Made by a program: the position numbers and the translations under genes. A stretch of 21,100 nucleotides of DNA from an uncultured Oscillospiraceae bacterium (lineage in GTDB: Bacteria; Bacillota; Clostridia; Oscillospirales; Oscillospiraceae). Location of the stretch: NCBI GenBank assembly GCA_910588975.1, contig CAJUSE010000023.1, positions 10,270 through 31,369 on the forward strand, given 5' to 3'. The notes below the pieces were generated by a model, which was not told the DNA's origin, made no database searches, and saw only the letters and a list, made by a program, of their open reading frames with translations. Shown piece after piece: positions 6,368-12,818 of the stretch (the stretch's first letter is position 1; each line of letters starts with the position of its first letter).

Positions 6368-6383
6368 TGTGACCTGCGTCACA
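6368..6383 (+). promoter_or_regulatory. CRP-like operator TGTGA-N6-TCACA
   Basis: TGTGACCTGCGTCACA is a perfect palindrome apart from its four central bases and equals the classical CRP consensus. Its centre (6375.5) lies 41.5 bases before the start site predicted from the TATACT at 6405-6410, the spacing of class II activation. It lies between a Crp-family gene and a thioredoxin-reductase-like gene. Binding by the adjacent regulator is an inference from its recognition-helix residues. Confidence 0.8.
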
Positions 6384-6404
6384 GAACTTTTGGCCCGAAC
6401 GTGG

Positions 6405-6410
6405 TATACT
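6405..6410 (+). promoter_or_regulatory. -10 element of reductase promoter, -35 element weak
   Basis: TATACT is a good -10 hexamer, but no convincing -35 hexamer lies 16-18 bases upstream (CAGAAC at the 17-base spacing). The CRP-like operator occupies and overlaps this zone. That combination is expected for an activator-dependent promoter. The reductase start codon is 38 bases further on. Confidence 0.65.
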
Positions 6411-6447
6411 GACCTTATAAAGATCAGCTTTAAGGGAGGTCCTCTTC

Positions 6448-7308
6448 ATGCAGAACAAAGACGCAGTCATTGTGGGCCAGGGCCCTGCCGGGGTCTCGGC
6501 GTCCCTTTACCTCCAGCGGGCGGGCTTCCAAACCGTGCTGGTGGGCGGCGGCCCCGGCGGCCTTGCCAAGGCCGAGCGCATTGACAATTACTACGGCCTG
6601 CCCGCCATCTCGGGGGCAGAGCTTCACGCCGCCGGCGTGGCCCAGGCCAAGGCCCTGGGGGCCGAGCTGGCCGACGACCAGGTGGTGGGGGTGGAGTTTG
6701 ACGGTACCGCCTTTACCCTGGTGGGCTCCAGGGACCGCTATACAGGCCGGGCCATTCTGTTTGCCACCGGCGCCGCCCGGGTGACCCCGCCCATTCCCGG
6801 GCTGAGGGATCTGGAGGGGCAGGGGGTTAGCTACTGTGCCGTCTGCGACGGCTTCTTCTACCGGGGCAAGGAGGTGGCCGTGCTGGGCAACGGGGACTAT
6901 GCCCTTCACGAGGCAGGGGAGCTGCTCCCCCTGGCCGCCAGGGTCACCCTCCTCACCGATGGCAAGCCAGCCCCGGAAAACCTGCCCGACAACCTCTTTG
7001 TGGACACCCGGCCCATCGAAAAGCTGGAGGGCAGCCCCCTGAAGGCGGTCCACTTCAAGGAGGGGGAGGCCCTGGCTGTGGCCGGGCTGTTCGTGGCCCT
7101 GGGGGTGGCCTCGGCCGCCGACCTGGCCAAGAAGATCGGCATTTTCACCGAGGGCCAGTATATCAAGGTCAACGAGAAAATGGAGACCAACTTCCCCGGT
7201 ATTTACGCCGCCGGCGACTGTGTGGGCGGCCTGCTCCAGGTGGCCAAGGCGGTGAGCGACGGCGCCATCGCCGGCACGGCCATGGTCCAGTATCTGCGGA
7301 AGAAGTAA
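6448..7308 (+). CDS. Thioredoxin-reductase-like FAD flavoprotein, possibly not NADPH-dependent
   Basis: A 286-aa flavoprotein of the thioredoxin reductase family, shorter than the usual 310-320 residues. It has the FAD Rossmann motif GQGPAG (10-15), the redox pair CAVC (Cys130, Cys133), and the C-terminal FAD motif GIYAAGDCVGG (251-261). The central domain has GNGDYA (147-152) in place of the GGGNSA-like pyridine-nucleotide motif, and the following strand reads VTLLTDGKPAP (166-176), with no HRRxxxR for the NADPH phosphate. This recalls ferredoxin-dependent flavin thioredoxin reductases of clostridia, although NADH use is also possible. GGGAGG precedes ATG 6448. A thioredoxin gene follows, so the pair probably forms the thiol-reducing system for the redoxins beyond it. 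Confidence 0.87.
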   Translation: MQNKDAVIVGQGPAGVSASLYLQRAGFQTVLVGGGPGGLAKAERIDNYYGLPAISGAELHAAGVAQAKALGAELADDQVVGVEFDGTAFTLVGSRDRYTGRAILFATGAARVTPPIPGLRDLEGQGVSYCAVCDGFFYRGKEVAVLGNGDYALHEAGELLPLAARVTLLTDGKPAPENLPDNLFVDTRPIEKLEGSPLKAVHFKEGEALAVAGLFVALGVASAADLAKKIGIFTEGQYIKVNEKMETNFPGIYAAGDCVGGLLQVAKAVSDGAIAGTAMVQYLRKK

Positions 7309-7328
7309 GGTTTCTTTTTGTGCCGGCC

Positions 7329-7352
7329 CCGGGCAAAATATCCCCTTTTCTG
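7329..7352 (-). repeat. 24-base repeat, copy A
   Basis: It reads CAGAAAAGGGGATATTTTGC followed by CCGG on the minus strand. It matches copy B at 21 of 24 positions and has the same orientation. Confidence 0.7.
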
Positions 7353-7370
7353 TATTGTCTAAAATCACCA

Positions 7371-7394
7371 CCGGGAAAAATGCCCCCTTTTCTG
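7371..7394 (-). repeat. 24-base repeat, copy B
   Basis: It reads CAGAAAAGGGGGCATTTTTC followed by CCGG on the minus strand. It lies 18 bases after copy A and can pair with copy C, which is in the opposite orientation. Confidence 0.7.
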
Positions 7395-7497
7395 CGGCAT
7401 TTTTCCCACATGGCCGGACGAGACCTTCCAGTACAGACGGCGTATCGTGGCGCCGGAGGCGCCCCAAGCCTTACGGGCATCTTTCACAGCTTTGAAG

Positions 7498-7521
7498 CAG
7501 AAAAGGGGGTATTTCCCTCGG
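7498..7521 (+). repeat. 24-base repeat, copy C (inverted)
   Basis: It reads CAGAAAAGGGGGTATTTCCC followed by TCGG on the plus strand and matches copy B at 20 of 24 positions. Being inverted relative to A and B, it creates two alternative long-range stems in the RNA. Confidence 0.68.
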
Positions 7522-7627
7522 TGTTCGATCAAAGCTACTTTGCCCGGCACAGGCGATACAATCTGTGTCCCCGGAGGAATATCCTCCAAAAAATATACAA
7601 ACTGTTTTACGAAAGGTGGAATTTTTC

Positions 7628-7939
7628 ATGGTCAAAGAGCTGAACAACAACAATTTCGAGTCCGAGGTCCTGAAGGCTCAGGGCAAGGTGCTGGTGGATT
7701 TCTCCGCCACCTGGTGCGGCCCCTGCAAGATGCTGGCTCCCATCGTGGATGCCTATGCCGAGGCCCACGCCGGCGAGCTGGTGGTGGGCAAGGTGGATAT
7801 TGATGAGTCCATGGCCCTGGCCCAGACCTACCAGGTCATGAGCGTGCCCACTCTCATCCTCTTTGAGAACGGCACCCCCGTCCGCCAGTCCATCGGCCTC
7901 ATTCCTGCCGAGGCCCTGGAGCAGTTCGTCAACGGTTAA
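7628..7939 (+). CDS. trxA: Thioredoxin
   Basis: A 103-aa classical thioredoxin, a cytosolic disulfide reductant. The active site WCGPC is at residues 29-33 (Cys30, Cys33), and the cis-proline motif SVPTLILF has Pro74. The length and order of beta and alpha elements match the family. The frame is open back to 7565, but ATG 7628 is chosen because GAAAGGTGG lies just upstream and the product then begins as usual for thioredoxins. It sits between a thioredoxin-reductase-like gene and two CxxC redoxins and probably carries electrons between them. A 56-base gap with no terminator links it to the next gene. Confidence 0.96.
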   Translation: MVKELNNNNFESEVLKAQGKVLVDFSATWCGPCKMLAPIVDAYAEAHAGELVVGKVDIDESMALAQTYQVMSVPTLILFENGTPVRQSIGLIPAEALEQFVNG

Positions 7940-7995
7940 GGTCGGCCCCTGGCCGCCTTGATCCATATTAAAATCTGGAAAAGGAGTTGTTCGTT

Positions 7996-8559
7996 ATGGC
8001 AAAGCTCAACGTGGGCGAGAAGATGCCCAACTTTACTTTCAACACCCAGAAGCGCACCGGGGTCACCATCGAGGAGGCCGTCAAGGGCAAGAAGAAGACG
8101 GTGTTCTGGGTCCTGCGGTACATCGGCTGCACCGTCTGCCGCTACGATGTGCACGTCATCAGCCAGCGCTATCAGGAGTTCTTGGACAAGGACGCCCAGG
8201 TCTATGTGGTCATGCAGTCTGATCCCCAGGTGGTCCGGGATGACCTGGCCAAGAGCCCCATCGACATCCCCATCGAGATCATCTGCGACACCGACATGAA
8301 CATCTACAAGACCCTGAGCATCGAGACCTGGGGCGAGCCCGGCTCCAAGCCCGTCTTTGACGAGGCTGCCATGGCCAAGATCCAGGTCAAGGGCGCTGCC
8401 GCCGCCGAGGCCGGCTTCTCTCACGGCCAGTACGAGGGCCTGGAGGAGCAGTTGCCCGCCATGTTCATCACCAACGACCAGGGCGTGGTGGAGTATGCCC
8501 ACTACGGCAAGGACATTATGGATATGCCCGTGGTGGATGACGTTCTGGCTATGCTCTAA
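7996..8559 (+). CDS. AhpC/TSA-like redoxin with CTVC motif, paralogue 1
   Basis: A 187-aa thioredoxin-fold protein of the peroxiredoxin-like group. The N-terminal GEKMPNFTF resembles the entry strand of AhpC/TSA proteins, and RYIGCTVCRYDVH carries a CxxC pair (Cys45, Cys48) where peroxiredoxins have the peroxidatic cysteine. It therefore resembles PRX-like2 proteins rather than typical 2-Cys peroxiredoxins. AAGGAG lies nine bases before ATG 7996. It is 56 bases after trxA, probably in the same transcript, and a near-copy follows. Possible roles are peroxide or thiol reduction driven by thioredoxin; the substrate is not evident from sequence. Confidence 0.88.
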   Translation: MAKLNVGEKMPNFTFNTQKRTGVTIEEAVKGKKKTVFWVLRYIGCTVCRYDVHVISQRYQEFLDKDAQVYVVMQSDPQVVRDDLAKSPIDIPIEIICDTDMNIYKTLSIETWGEPGSKPVFDEAAMAKIQVKGAAAAEAGFSHGQYEGLEEQLPAMFITNDQGVVEYAHYGKDIMDMPVVDDVLAML

Positions 8560-8567
8560 TTGCCTGT

Positions 8568-8593
8568 GTGGGGGCCGCCTGTGCGGCCCCCAC
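8568..8593 (+). other. Strong hairpin between the two redoxin genes
   Basis: GTGGGGGCCGC (8568-8578) pairs perfectly with GCGGCCCCCAC (8583-8593) around CTGT. Only a weak, interrupted T-run follows. It may partly terminate transcription or protect the upstream mRNA, giving different amounts of the two redoxins. Confidence 0.7.
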
Positions 8594-8622
8594 GTGGTTT
8601 ATTTTCAAAGGAGATGATTTCC

Positions 8623-9192
8623 ATGCCCAAGCTCACCATTGGCGAGAAGATGCCCAACTTTACCTTTACCACCCAGAACCGGGAGAATGTCTCACTCTAC
8701 GATGCCATCAAGGGGAAGAAAAAGACGGTGTTCTGGGTCCTGCGGTACATCGGCTGCCCCACCTGCCGCTACGACGTCCACCTGCTGACCCAGCGGTATC
8801 AGGAGTTTTTGGACAAGGATGCCCAGGTCTTTGTGGTCATGCAGTCCACCCCCGACAGCATCCGCAAGTCCCTGGCCGATGCAGATGTTCCCTTCGAGAT
8901 CATCTGCGACCCCACCTATGAGATCTATCAGGGTCTGGACATCGGCGTCTGGGGCGAGCCCGGCTCCAAGCCTGACCGCTCGGCCATGGATCCCGCCGCC
9001 ATGGAGGCCTTTGCCAAGCTCCGGGAGGAGATCACCGCCCTGGGCTTTACCCACGGCGAGTACGAGGGCATTGAGGAGCAGCTGCCCGCCCTGTTCATCA
9101 CCGACAGCGACGCCACCGTTACGTATGCCCTCTACCCCGACAATATCAAGGTCCGGATGCCCTCCGTTGACGAGGCGCTGGCCCTGCTGTAA
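8623..9192 (+). CDS. AhpC/TSA-like redoxin with CPTC motif, paralogue 2
   Basis: A 189-aa paralogue of the preceding redoxin. The first 75 residues are very similar, sharing GEKMPNFTF, GKKKTVFWVLRYIGC and CRYDVH, and the CxxC pair is CPTC (Cys45, Cys48). The middle differs: this copy has an acidic and charged stretch around DRSAMDPAAMEAFAKLREEI where the first has an alanine-rich one. Both keep WGEPGSKP and the EGxEEQLPAxFIT strand. AAAGGAG precedes ATG 8623. A hairpin separates it from paralogue 1 and a bidirectional terminator ends the unit. The divergence suggests different partners or substrates with a shared redox chemistry. Confidence 0.88.
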   Translation: MPKLTIGEKMPNFTFTTQNRENVSLYDAIKGKKKTVFWVLRYIGCPTCRYDVHLLTQRYQEFLDKDAQVFVVMQSTPDSIRKSLADADVPFEIICDPTYEIYQGLDIGVWGEPGSKPDRSAMDPAAMEAFAKLREEITALGFTHGEYEGIEEQLPALFITDSDATVTYALYPDNIKVRMPSVDEALALL

Positions 9193-9206
9193 GCCCAACT
9201 GCAAAC

Positions 9207-9238
9207 GAAGCCCGCCGGAGATTTTTCCGGCGGGCTTC
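9207..9238. terminator. Hairpin terminator between convergent redoxin and pyrG genes
   Basis: GAAGCCCGCCGG (9207-9218) pairs perfectly with CCGGCGGGCTTC (9227-9238) around an eight-base loop. It lies between two converging genes, so it may stop transcription from both sides, although the following T-runs are weak. Confidence 0.65.
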
Positions 9239-9246
9239 ACTGCGCT

Positions 9247-10854
9247 TTATTTTCCCTCGTGCCGATGCTTGGCTGCCGCCACGAAGTCCCGGAACAGAGG
9301 GTGGGGCTTGTGGGGACGGCTCTTGAACTCGGGGTGGAACTGGACGGCCACAAACCAGGGGTGATCCTTCAGCTCCACGATCTCCACCAGCCGGCCATCG
9401 GGGGACAGGCCGGAGAGGACCAGCCCGTGGGCCTGGAGGGCCTGGCGGTAGGCGTTGTTGAATTCGTAGCGGTGGCGGTGACGCTCGGTGATGCGGTCCT
9501 GACCATAGGCGGCCATAGCCATAGAGCCCGCCGATAGCCGGCAGGGATAGGCCCCCAGCCGCATGGTGCCCCCCTTGGCGGTAACTCCCATCTGGTCGCA
9601 CATCAGGTCGATGACCGGGTGGGCCGCCGGGCCAAACTCGCTGGAGTGGGCGCCGGCGTGGCCCAGCACGTGGCGGGCGTACTCCACCACCGCCATCTGC
9701 ATCCCCAGACAGATGCCGAAATAGGGGATCTTGTTTTCCCGGGCATAGCAGATGGCGGCGATCATGCCCTCCACCCCACGCTCTCCGAAGCCCCCGGGCA
9801 CCAGTACCCCATCGGCTCCCGCCAGGACCTGGGCTACATTCTCTCCGGTGACCTGCTCCGAGCCTACCCATTTTATGTCAACCTGAACATCGTTGAAAAT
9901 GCCCCCGTGGCGGAGGGCCTCGGCCACCGACAGGTAGGCATCGTGGAGGGCCATATACTTGCCCACCATGGCGATGGTCACATGGTCCTTGGCCCCCTTG
10001 GCCCGGTCCACCATGGCCTGCCAGGCCGCCAGGTCGGGGGTGGGGTCCGCCAGGCCCAGCCGGGCGCAGACCACATGGCCCAGCCCTTCCTGTTCCAGCA
10101 TGAGGGGCACCTCGTAGAGGATGGGGGCGGTGAGGTTGGCAATGACGTTCTGGGGTGGGATGCTGCAAAACAGGGCGATCTTATCCCGGATGTCCCGGGG
10201 AATGGGCACGTCGGAGCGGCAGAGGATGACGTCGGGCTGGATGCCCAGGCTCAATAGCTCCTTGGCCGAATGTTGGGTGGGTTTGCTTTTCAACTCCCCT
10301 GAGCCGGGGATGGCGACGATGAGGGAGACATGGAGGAACATGGCGTTCTCCCGGCCCACCTCCACCGCCGCCTGGCGGATGGCCTCCAAGAAGGGCTGGC
10401 TCTCGATGTCGCCCACCGTGCCGCCAATTTCGGTGATGACCACGTCGGCCCCCGTCTCCCGGCCTACGGCGTAAATGCGGGCTTTGATCTCGTCGGTGAT
10501 GTGGGGGATGATCTGAACCGTGCCCCCCAGATAGTCCCCCTGGCGCTCCCGGTTCAGCACCGACCAGTAGACCTTGCCCGAGGACACCGAGGAGCCGGCG
10601 GTGAGGTTTTCGTTGATGAACCGCTCGTAATGGCCCAGGTCCAGGTCGGTCTCGGCCTTGTCCTCGGTGACAAAGACCTCGCCGTGCTGGTAGGGGCTCA
10701 TAGTTCCCGGGTCCACATTTAAGTAGGGGTCAAACTTCTGGATGGTGACCTTATAGCCCCGGGCCTTCAGCAGCCGGCCCAGAGAGGCGGCGGCGATGCC
10801 CTTGCCCAGACCGGATACCACACCGCCGGTGACGAAGATGTATTTGGTTGACAT
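9247..10854 (-). CDS. pyrG: CTP synthase
   Basis: A 535-aa cytosolic enzyme that aminates UTP to CTP using ATP and glutamine, the last step of pyrimidine nucleotide synthesis. The N-terminal synthase domain begins MSTKYIFVTGGVVSGLGKG, with its phosphate-binding loop. The C-terminal glutaminase domain shows VPGGFGERG, the nucleophile elbow PYFGICLGMQ with Cys382, and FHPEF with His507 and Glu509. The length is typical. The frame extends 17 codons upstream, but ATG at 10854 gives the conserved family start and has GAGAGGGG before it. It converges with the redoxin genes and has its own promoter. No glutamine-channel or active-site residue appears altered. Confidence 0.97.
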   Translation of the reverse strand: MSTKYIFVTGGVVSGLGKGIAAASLGRLLKARGYKVTIQKFDPYLNVDPGTMSPYQHGEVFVTEDKAETDLDLGHYERFINENLTAGSSVSSGKVYWSVLNRERQGDYLGGTVQIIPHITDEIKARIYAVGRETGADVVITEIGGTVGDIESQPFLEAIRQAAVEVGRENAMFLHVSLIVAIPGSGELKSKPTQHSAKELLSLGIQPDVILCRSDVPIPRDIRDKIALFCSIPPQNVIANLTAPILYEVPLMLEQEGLGHVVCARLGLADPTPDLAAWQAMVDRAKGAKDHVTIAMVGKYMALHDAYLSVAEALRHGGIFNDVQVDIKWVGSEQVTGENVAQVLAGADGVLVPGGFGERGVEGMIAAICYARENKIPYFGICLGMQMAVVEYARHVLGHAGAHSSEFGPAAHPVIDLMCDQMGVTAKGGTMRLGAYPCRLSAGSMAMAAYGQDRITERHRHRYEFNNAYRQALQAHGLVLSGLSPDGRLVEIVELKDHPWFVAVQFHPEFKSRPHKPHPLFRDFVAAAKHRHEGK

Positions 10855-10916
10855 AACAATTACCCCTCTCATTTGCAGATGGTGGATGCAGGGCGATCCA
10901 TGCAAAAATCTTTCCC

Positions 10917-10945
10917 ATTTTATTCCACGGCTGACCGGTCGTCAA
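10917..10945 (-). promoter_or_regulatory. Sigma-A-type promoter of pyrG
   Basis: On the minus strand TTGACG (10945-10940) and TAAAAT (10922-10917) are 17 bases apart. The pyrG start codon lies about 60 bases downstream. I see no attenuator in this short leader. The stretch from 10946 to 11060 holds no other feature that I can support. Confidence 0.8.
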
Positions 10946-11060
10946 GAACATCCGGAAAAATACCAAAACTTCCCTATATCACACAAAAGTGCGCCAAAAG
11001 GAGGGGGAAAGGTTCGTTTGTTCTACCTCTGGCGTGCTGTTGACAAAGGTGATAGAATAA

Positions 11061-11094
11061 AAATAGTCTCCCCTTTTCGGGGAGACTATTTTTT
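11061..11094. terminator. Second, bidirectional-looking terminator hairpin
   Basis: ATAGTCTCCCC (11063-11073) pairs perfectly with GGGGAGACTAT (11079-11089). T-runs follow in both directions. For minus-strand transcription it acts as a backup behind the 11101-11136 hairpin. No plus-strand gene needs it. Confidence 0.8.
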
Positions 11095-11100
11095 GCTGAA

Positions 11101-11136
11101 AAAGCCCGCCCAGAGAGGTTTCTCCGAGCGGGCTTT
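11101..11136 (-). terminator. Intrinsic terminator of DUF1846 gene
   Basis: AAAGCCCGC and GCGGGCTTT (11101-11109 and 11128-11136) form a 9-bp stem, with extra GAGA/TCTC pairing possible inside. On the minus strand the stem ends in a T-run. It lies about 60 bases after the DUF1846 stop codon. Confidence 0.8.
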
Positions 11137-11198
11137 GGTTTTTGGTGGATGGGATAGGGACCGGTCTTTCTCGTGGCCGGAGCCTTCAAGGGCAAGGG

Positions 11199-12683
11199 TC
11201 AGCGGTGGTAGAGCTTTTTGGTCTCGTACTGGGGCTCGCAGGTGACCTGGACCCCCAGTTTTTTATAGACGGCGGCATCGTTGGGGGGGAGAATGACGGT
11301 GGCGTGGGCCTGGCAGTCCCGGAGCCGGGGGAGCTGGTCCAGAGCCTGAGCGGCCACCGGATTGGTGGTGGCGCTGATGGCCAGGGCGATGAGCACCTCG
11401 TCGGAGTGGAGCCGGGGGTTGGCCGAGCCCAGATGGTCCACCTTCACATGCTGGATGGGGACAATGGCCTCCCGGGAGATGAGGTGGGTCTTGCGCTGGA
11501 TGCCTGCCAAAGCCTTCAGGGCGTTGAGCAGGGCACCGGCAGAGGGGCCCATGAGGTCGGTGGTCCGGCCCCGGACGATCTTGCCGTCGGGCAGCTCAAT
11601 GGTGACCACGGGCAGGCCGGTCTCCTGGGCCACCTTCAGGGCCTGGCCGATGACCGGCCGGTGGGAGGCGTCCACCTGGGCCTTTTTCATCAGCAGCTCC
11701 AGCTTGAATACGGTCTCGTCCCGGCCCTTGCCCTGGCGGCGCTCGCACAGGGCATCGTAGTACCGGCGGAGGATCTCCTGCCGGGCGGCCCGGCGGACCA
11801 CCTCGTCATCCACGATGCAGGAGCCCACCATGTTCACCCCCATGTCGGTGGGGGACTTGTAGGGGCTCTCCCCCATGATGGTCTCAAACATGGCACTGAG
11901 GACGGGAAAGACCTCCACATCCCGGTTGTAGTTCACCGTGGCAATGCCGTAGGCGGCCATGTGGAAGGGGTCGATCATGTTCACGTCGTTGAGGTCGGCG
12001 GTGGCCGCTTCATAGGCCAGGTTCACCGGGTGGTCCAAGGGCAGGTTCCAGATGGGGAAGGTCTCAAACTTGGCGTAGCCCGCCTTTACCCCCCGCTGGT
12101 GCTCGTGGTAGAGCTGGCTCAGGCATACGGCCATTTTTCCGCTGCCCGGCCCGGGGGCGGTGACCACCACCAAGGGGTGGGTGGTCTCGATGAAGTCGTT
12201 TTTGCCGTAGCCCTCCTCAGAGACGATGAGGGGGACATTGTGGGGGTAGCCGGGGATGGGATAGTGGCGGTAGACCTTTACCCCCAGGTTCTCCAGCCGC
12301 TCCTGAAAGGCGATGGCCCCCGGCTGGCCCTGGAAGAAGGTGATGACCACACTGCCCACGTAGAGCCCCATGCTCCGGAAGGCGTCGATGAGCCGGAGCA
12401 CATCGGCATCATAGGTGATGCCCAGGTCGCCCCGGACCTTGTTTTTCTCAATGTCCCCGGCGTTGATGGCCACCACCACCTCCACCTGGTCGGACAGCTG
12501 GGTGAGCATCCGGATCTTGCTGTCGGGCTCAAAGCCGGGCAGCACCCGGGCGGCGTGGTAGTCGTCAAAAAGCTTGCCGCCGAACTCCAGATAGAGCTTG
12601 CCGCCAAATTGGGCGATGCGGTGGGTGATGTGGGTGGATTGATCCTTCAGGTATTTTTCGTTGTCGAAGCCGGGGGTCGTCAT
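11199..12683 (-). CDS. DUF1846 family protein
   Basis: A 494-aa cytosolic protein matching the DUF1846 family, which is widespread in Firmicutes and Actinobacteria and has no settled function. It begins GFDNEKYLKDQSTHITHRI, typical of the family. APGPGSGKMAVCLSQLYHE (about 176-194) resembles a phosphate-binding loop. INAGDIEKNKVRGDLGITYD (73-92) and MVGSCIVDDEVVRRAARQEI are other conserved-looking stretches. The length is as expected for the family. ATG at 12683 follows GAGAAGGGATG. It has its own promoter, diverges from a dehydrogenase gene, and ends in tandem terminators. Nothing nearby suggests a partner or pathway. Confidence 0.93.
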   Translation of the reverse strand: MTTPGFDNEKYLKDQSTHITHRIAQFGGKLYLEFGGKLFDDYHAARVLPGFEPDSKIRMLTQLSDQVEVVVAINAGDIEKNKVRGDLGITYDADVLRLIDAFRSMGLYVGSVVITFFQGQPGAIAFQERLENLGVKVYRHYPIPGYPHNVPLIVSEEGYGKNDFIETTHPLVVVTAPGPGSGKMAVCLSQLYHEHQRGVKAGYAKFETFPIWNLPLDHPVNLAYEAATADLNDVNMIDPFHMAAYGIATVNYNRDVEVFPVLSAMFETIMGESPYKSPTDMGVNMVGSCIVDDEVVRRAARQEILRRYYDALCERRQGKGRDETVFKLELLMKKAQVDASHRPVIGQALKVAQETGLPVVTIELPDGKIVRGRTTDLMGPSAGALLNALKALAGIQRKTHLISREAIVPIQHVKVDHLGSANPRLHSDEVLIALAISATTNPVAAQALDQLPRLRDCQAHATVILPPNDAAVYKKLGVQVTCEPQYETKKLYHR

Positions 12684-12716
12684 GTGGGATCATCCCTTCT
12701 CTGTGGTATCTCGGAC

Positions 12717-12745
12717 TGGTCAGCGGCGGTAGATTGTGGTAAAAT
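12717..12745 (+). promoter_or_regulatory. Probable promoter of dehydrogenase gene
   Basis: TAAAAT (12740-12745) is preceded by TGG, making an extended -10 element. TGGTCA (12717-12722) is a weak -35 hexamer at 17 bases. The 11-base string TGTGGTAAAAT also occurs in the patB promoter (247-257). Confidence 0.55.
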
Positions 12746-12759
12746 CAAATATAACAATA

Positions 12760-12789
12760 ATTATAGCACACGGGATAGAAAAAGAGCAA
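12760..12789 (-). promoter_or_regulatory. Probable promoter of DUF1846 gene
   Basis: On the minus strand TTGCTC (12789-12784) and TATAAT (12765-12760) are 18 bases apart. The start codon follows about 76 bases downstream. The promoter overlaps the leader of the divergent dehydrogenase gene. Confidence 0.65.
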
Positions 12790-12818
12790 GGGCAAGAGCC
12801 CAAAAGGGGAGACTTTTT

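Larger units (their letters stand above)
7309..7627. other. 319-base non-coding region rich in inverted repeats before trxA
   Basis: No credible gene is present. The region holds three copies of a 24-base repeat, a perfect GGCGCC-GGA-GGCGCC hairpin at 7450-7464, and an outer pair in which GTGCCGG...GGGCAAA near 7320-7336 faces TTTGCCCGGCAC near 7540-7551. The whole stretch could fold as one large imperfect stem. A TACAAT at 7557-7562 may be the trxA -10 element, but I find no good -35 hexamer. Confidence 0.6.

Noticed and set aside
10981..10999. TGTGA half-site upstream of pyrG on the minus strand
   Set aside because: Only one half matches; no symmetric TCACA lies at six bases, so it does not qualify as a second CRP-like operator.
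11040..11062. TTGACA on the plus strand followed by TAGAAT
   Set aside because: The spacing is about eight bases, far too short for a promoter, and no plus-strand gene or RNA follows before the terminator hairpin.
11142..12818. Long upstream open extension of the dehydrogenase frame
   Set aside because: It is antisense to the DUF1846 gene and runs through its divergent promoter. The true start is ATG 12819 with its own ribosome binding site.
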